From contig OY743172.1 of NCBI GenBank assembly GCA_963555705.1, forward strand, positions 25,667,446 through 25,731,445: a DNA stretch of 64,000 nucleotides. The letters run 5' to 3'. Below are positions 59,720-64,000 of the stretch, piece by piece (position 1 is the first letter of the stretch; each line of letters starts with the position of its first letter). Made by a program: the position numbers and the translations under genes. The stretch is from Ligustrum vulgare. Taxonomy: Eukaryota; Streptophyta; Magnoliopsida; Lamiales; Oleaceae. Under the pieces are notes generated by a model. The model did not search any database, was not told the DNA's origin, and was given only the letters and a program-made list of their open reading frames with translations.

Positions 59720-60150
59720 TGATCAGTGTAATCTAAGAAAGAGCTCATTTATTTTTATTGGTCAAATTGGTGTGCACAAATAGAATTGAACTTCTATAAT
59801 TGACCCCCATTGATCTCTTGATATTTCTAAACTTGTAATGGTATAGATTACTCATTGAATAATTTAATTCATATTGTTATAACTTTCATCGTTCAGATGC
59901 TAATGATTGAATACTTTGATATTTCCTCCACGAAAGGGATAACCTCAAATGACGGTATTGTATGTATGTCAACGAAGTGCATGCTTGGATGGATTATCAA
60001 GAGTCCCAGGCTTCCACCATTTCATAAAATCTCATTATTATGTTGATCTTTTTTACGCTGCCACCATGACTTGCTTGTTTTCCGAAGAGTTTCCCGAAAG
60101 ATGCAATAAAGAATCAAGCCAGTTAGGATTTTGATTAATGTAGTACGCAC
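59720..60150. other. Spacer before the Copia-like LTR
   Basis: No gene recognised. AGTTAGGATTTTGATTAATG (60121) resembles the LTR start 30 bp later, a possible short duplication. Confidence 0.4.
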
Positions 60151-60601
60151 TGTAAGGATTTTAATCAATCGTGTAGGCTTATATGTGAATTATTGTGTAT
60201 TGAATAAAATGCTATCAAATTTAGTTAAGCCCATTTAAAGTGATCTAATAAAGATTTTATATATATCGGGCTTTAATGCATCTAATTAATGTATGAGCTT
60301 TTATGTGTAGATACCAGGCCATTACCTAATTCATGATGGGCCGAATTAGGTTAACGGCAATTCAGTATATAAAGTCGGTTATGGTCCCTGAATCATACGT
60401 ATTGTTCATTCTGTCTGACATCTCATCATCAGAGAGAAAATAAGGACTACGTATTGATTTGGAAGATCCAACCGCAGAATCAATCATCGTGAACCATATC
60501 TGATTAAGGTACGCTTCCGCTTCAATTATTTAATTATTGATAATTCAGTATGATGATTTTTTATCATAGATAAATAATTATCTATGATAAATTTTCTAAC
60601 A
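60151..60601 (+). mobile_element. 5' LTR of a Copia-like retrotransposon
   Basis: It starts TGTAAGGATTTTAATC and ends AAATTTTCTAACA, so the termini are inverted. The methionine-tRNA primer binding site TGGTATCAGAG follows at 60604-60614. A TATA-like GTATATAAAGTC (about 60367) could be the promoter. Near the 3' end, TTATCATAGATAA (60561-60573) and TTATCTATGATAA (60578-60590) form a perfect 13-bp stem with a 4-base loop. The element continues to the right and the 3' LTR is outside the window. Copia assignment rests on the ends and primer site only. Confidence 0.75.
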
Positions 60602-61249
60602 AGTGGTATCAGAGACAATCGTCGTATTGGGTTATCAGATCTATGTTCGTATGAATATGATAATATATAATATATAATTGTTAATCACTGCCATCAGAAC
60701 TCAAATGGATTCAAATTTAGTATATAAAATCTATATGTATATGCCTCCAAAATCAGGTTCGGATTTATGTTTTGGATTCACTGAAAATTGGGTATATGTA
60801 TATATGAATATTTTCGAATCTGGTTATGTGATGAGCATGGATTTTGAATCTCTTGTGTAGATTCGATCTTGCATTCTCTGTGGTTTTATGGATTCTGTGG
60901 TTTGGGTGCTGATTTTATGTGATGTTCGGTTTTGGTTTCGGTGTGTGAATCTTGTTTGGAGAAGGAAGAAGGTCGGAGATGGGGCGCTGCGGTGTGCGCG
61001 ATGCACTGCGCACGCCTCTGTCGTTCGCTTTAAGAGGGATAGGTTCCAGCGTCGCTGCGCGCAACGTCGTGCCTCTGGAGTGCAGCACCGATAATGGCGC
61101 TGCAGGGCGGGGGGACGCTGGTTGTGGCACCGCGATCCCGGGTTCATTGGCGACGGCGGAAGCTATGGTTAAACCCTAGCTGTTGCGATTTTTTGGGCAG
61201 GGGCTTCAGTTAGGAAATTTGAAGCCTTCAGGGGCCACTGTGCAATTTT

Positions 61250-61900
61250 CGACTTTTTATCTAATTGCACCTCCAGTCCTCCCTCTTTATTTTGAAATAA
61301 AGTTTAAGCCCTTCAGTTATGGTTTTTTACGACCAAAGCCCCTAAAGTTATGAAATTATTTAAGTTGACATTTCAAGTTCTGGAGTTTATAATTAAGCTC
61401 CTAAGGTTATAAATTATTTAAGTTGGGATTTTAAAATTTTGAATTTACAACTTCAGCCCCTAAAGTTATAAATTTTTAAGTTGGGATTTTTTAAAGTTCT
61501 GGATTTTATAATCCAGTCCCTACAGTTTGAAAATTTTCTAATATAGCACCTAAGTCCTAAAATTTTCAAATTTGATCCCTAATGTTTGAAAATTTTCATA
61601 TTCAGTCCCTAAAGTTTGAAATTTTTCATTTTCAGTCCATAAAGTTTGAAAATTTTCACATTCAGTCCCTAAAGTTTGAAAATTTTCTAATACAGGACCT
61701 AAAGTTTTGAAATTCTCTAATTTGGTCTATAAAGTTTGAAAATTTTCATTTTCAGTCCTTAAAGTTTGAAAATTTTCTAATTCAGTCCTTAAAGTTTCCA
61801 AATTCACTATTTTGGACCTCTAAAGTTTGATTTTCTTTCAAATTGGGATCTAAAGTTTGGAATTTCTCTAAATTGGCCAATTAGGTTTTGGAAAAATTAT
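61250..61900 (+). repeat. Degenerate repeat AAAGTTTGAAAATTTTC
   Basis: The phrase TTCAGTCC(C/T)TAAAGTTTG is repeated some fifteen times at about 30-bp spacing with drift (FAGTCC, GACCT, GGATCT variants). Confidence 0.75.
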
Positions 61901-62201
61901 AATTTAAATCCTTCAAGCTTAAATTTTTTCATATAATTGGCCACCAAAGGTTTAAGAATATTGTAATTGACTCTCTCAACTTAAGGATTGCTTTATTCTA
62001 AAGTTTTGAATTCTATAATTCAAATCCTAAAGTCAAAATATATGCAAATCAGTGATTTAAGTTTCAAATCTTGGTACATCAGAATCTTTTGAGAGATATA
62101 ATATTCGAAAGTAAGTTAGTTGAAGTAACACTTTTCGAAAGCAACCTCTCTTGTGGATATTAATTAACTTTGAATATTAGAAGGTATTTGTGTGTGTTAT
62201 C

Positions 62202-62640
62202 GGATATTGATCGGCCCAAAGGAAGGTCAATATTTGGCTCGAATTTCACATGTACCTGTGGTGATAAACACGTGGCAATTATTTGGTTTAACGTGTGACC
62301 AATAAATCGGTCCAAAGAAAGGTTTATTGGTTAACATGTCTTATTACCAGTCTTTGATCACTACACCAAGGGAAAATTAGGTGTTTGTATGTTATTTCAT
62401 GCGGATATTGATCGGCCCAAAGGAAGGTCAATATTTGGCCCGAATTTCACATAAACTTGTGGTGATAAATACGCGACGGTTATTTGGTTTTACATGTGAT
62501 CAATAAATCGGTCCAAAGAAAGGTTTGTTGGTTGACATGTCTTACTGTCAGTGTTTGATTACTACACCAAGAGTACCACTTACAAGTCAATATTTCTGTC
62601 CAAAGACTAAATATTGATGTTGTGCTAGGTATCTTGTGAT
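62202..62640 (+). repeat. 201-bp tandem repeat
   Basis: Two full copies begin CGGATATTGATCGGCCCAAA at 62201 and 62402. Each contains inner pieces GGAAGGTCAATATTTGG, AATAAATCGGTCCAAAGAAA and ACTACACCAAG. A third, partial copy (GTCAATATTTCTGTCCAAAG) follows. Confidence 0.85.
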
Positions 62641-62660
62641 GGGCCCTACCATTGTTTGAA

Positions 62661-63800
62661 AGTATGATTTGCATAATAAGATATTTATGTGAGCTATTTT
62701 ATTTAAGTGTTCTCTATTCGGTTTCAAATTCTACTAGTAGTATATCTACAAGCTCAAATTTAATCCTTGTATTTATGGAACAAACTTCAAGGATCAAAAC
62801 AAGAACATTAGGTGGCGTTCTGTTTGTATTTTATTTTGTATTTTCATTTTGGAAAATGTTTTGTATTTCCTGTTTTTATTTTTATTTTCAATGTTGCTGA
62901 AAACGTGTTCTGTTTGTCATTTCTGAAAACTGTTTTTGAAAATGAAAAGCTGGAAAACACGTTCTGTTTGAAATTTTGCAGAATATAACTTATACTATTT
63001 TCAATGAATTTGCTTCTGAATTATATTAAACAATCTATATTGTTTAACTTTTTTTTGGACCAAATAATAATGTCATTAATGTTCAACTCCAAAAAAATAT
63101 TATAAGAAATTAATAACATAATATTCAAGTCCAAATTACTTCCATAATACATGTAACTCTAATTACTCATACAGAGTTTGATTAAACAAAATAAATTTAA
63201 AAGTCATCTTGACCTTGTGGAGTAATCAGTCCACATTTGATTCAGGCACATTTCTAGGATTAATCATAGGTCTTGCTGCTACAATTCTCATGTGGTACAT
63301 TTCTAGAATTTTAGTAGATTTTTGTGCATTTTGATAAATTTCATTTAACTTGGTTTGTTTTCTTGTATTTTGGTACATTCGCACACTGGTACGATTTGCG
63401 CATTTTGGTCGATATCATGCATTTTGTATATTTTGGTGAATTCTGGTATATATAGTATATTTTAGTACATTTTGAAGCATTTTTTAACATTTCACACATC
63501 TTGGTTAGCACAGTACAATTGACATTGTTTTCGTAAATTTTAGAGCTATTTGCGCATTTTGGTAAATTTCTTGGGCACAATTTGAAACATCTCACAATTT
63601 GGTACATATCGCGCTTTTGGTATTAGATTAGGCATCTTGGTGAAATTTTGCTCTTTTTTGGTAGATTTAGCTTTGTTTAGTAGAGTTTTGCGTGTTTGGT
63701 ACATTTCGATTCCATGCAGTTTGGTGCATTTTTTGAAATATAATAATAAAAATTCTCACTTAATTTTTTTTTGTAATGTTGATATTGAATTTAATAAAAC
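62661..63800. other. AT-rich region with TTTTGGTA repeats
   Basis: A MITE-like stretch with GTTCTGTTTG motifs in both orientations lies at about 62812-62980. From 63290 to 63740 the motif (CAT)TTTGGTA(C/A)ATTTC recurs loosely. No gene recognised. Confidence 0.45.
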
Positions 63801-63807
63801 TTTATTT

Positions 63808-64000
63808 AAGCTTAGTTCCAAGTTAGAATAATTCTCAAAAAAAAAAAAAAATTAATCTTTATTTAGGCTTAGTTCCAAACTAGGATAATTCTAAAAAAAT
63901 AATAAAAAAATAAAAACTTTATATTAAGCTTAGTTCTAAGTTAAGATAATTCTATAAAAAAAAAAAAAAAAAAATTAATCTTTATTTAGGCTTAGTTCCA
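63808..64000 (+). repeat. 57-62-bp tandem repeat running off the window
   Basis: Four copies of CTTAGTTCCAAGTTAGAATA-type units begin at 63811, 63868, 63929 and 63991. They are separated by poly-A and CTTTATTTA(A/G)G. The array continues past 64000. Confidence 0.85.

Larger units (their letters stand above)
60602..62660 (+). mobile_element. Leader of the Copia-like element, non-coding
   Basis: After the primer site the sequence has a GC-rich stretch (60960-61190), then a degenerate tandem repeat (61250-61900) and a 201-bp tandem duplication from 62202. No gag frame is seen before the window ends, so the element either has a very long leader or is defective. Confidence 0.5.

Noticed and set aside
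60824..61147. Arginine-rich open frame in the GC-rich part of the Copia-like leader
   Set aside because: Frames are open on both strands here because of GC content, and none matches gag or any family I know.
1..64000. tRNA genes
   Set aside because: I saw no cloverleaf with a paired B-box; the TGGTATCAGAG matches at 11667, 13567 and 60604 are retrotransposon primer sites.

Overview
The window looks like nuclear DNA of a flowering plant, most likely a eudicot. It is AT-rich, carries a spliced plant-specific gene, and holds several plant transposon families (Tat and chromovirus Ty3/gypsy, Cassandra TRIM, Copia, MULE, hAT, Helitron), most of them nested or broken. I cannot name the species. I see one intact cellular gene, a five-exon heavy-metal-associated isoprenylated plant protein (HIPP) at 35087-37135 on the plus strand. 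Nearly everything else is transposon, transposon debris, simple repeat or AT-rich spacer.

Layout. 1-8.1 kb: spacer with two hAT-type non-autonomous elements (591-976, 2325-3871), an LTR-like remnant (about 5.7-7.15 kb) and a TIR element (7428-8109). 8.1-11.2 kb: AT-rich, with two Helitron 3' ends. 11.2-22.96 kb: a nested retrotransposon block. A Cassandra TRIM with a 5S rRNA-derived LTR comes first. It abuts the 3' remnant of a chromodomain Ty3/gypsy element. The LTR of that element is split by an 8.4-kb Tat-lineage element (12300-20674, target duplication GAATC) and by a solo LTR (21692-22362, duplication ATTAT). The Tat element has lost its protease-RT-RNase H region, where part of another gypsy LTR now sits. 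It keeps gag, integrase, a 98-bp tandem array and an antisense extra ORF.

23-29.5 kb: spacer, MITE-like copies, a degraded Helitron helicase on the minus strand with two Helitron 3' ends, and an LTR-like repeat. 29568-34585: a 5.0-kb foldback-type MULE with about 95-bp terminal inverted repeats and a perfect 9-bp target duplication. Its arms are C-rich (left) and G-rich (right) minisatellites in inverted order. It ends about 500 bp upstream of the HIPP start codon. 38.2-50.9 kb: a Helitron cluster (38205-42224, 43183-45090, about 45201-50903). The last contains a 5.4-kb minisatellite of 83-bp and 124-bp units with higher-order duplications of 786 bp and 1943 bp.

51-60 kb: three hAT-type elements with exact 8-bp target duplications, a second copy of the LTR-like repeat, a degraded hAT transposase C-terminus, GTGACC-type repeats and a long CT/GT/GC microsatellite. 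60151-64000: the 5' LTR, primer binding site and repeat-rich leader of a Copia-like element, then short tandem repeats that run off the window edge. No operon or pathway is present. The genes do not work together except within each transposon, and the most plausible functional link is the MULE sitting in the HIPP upstream region.
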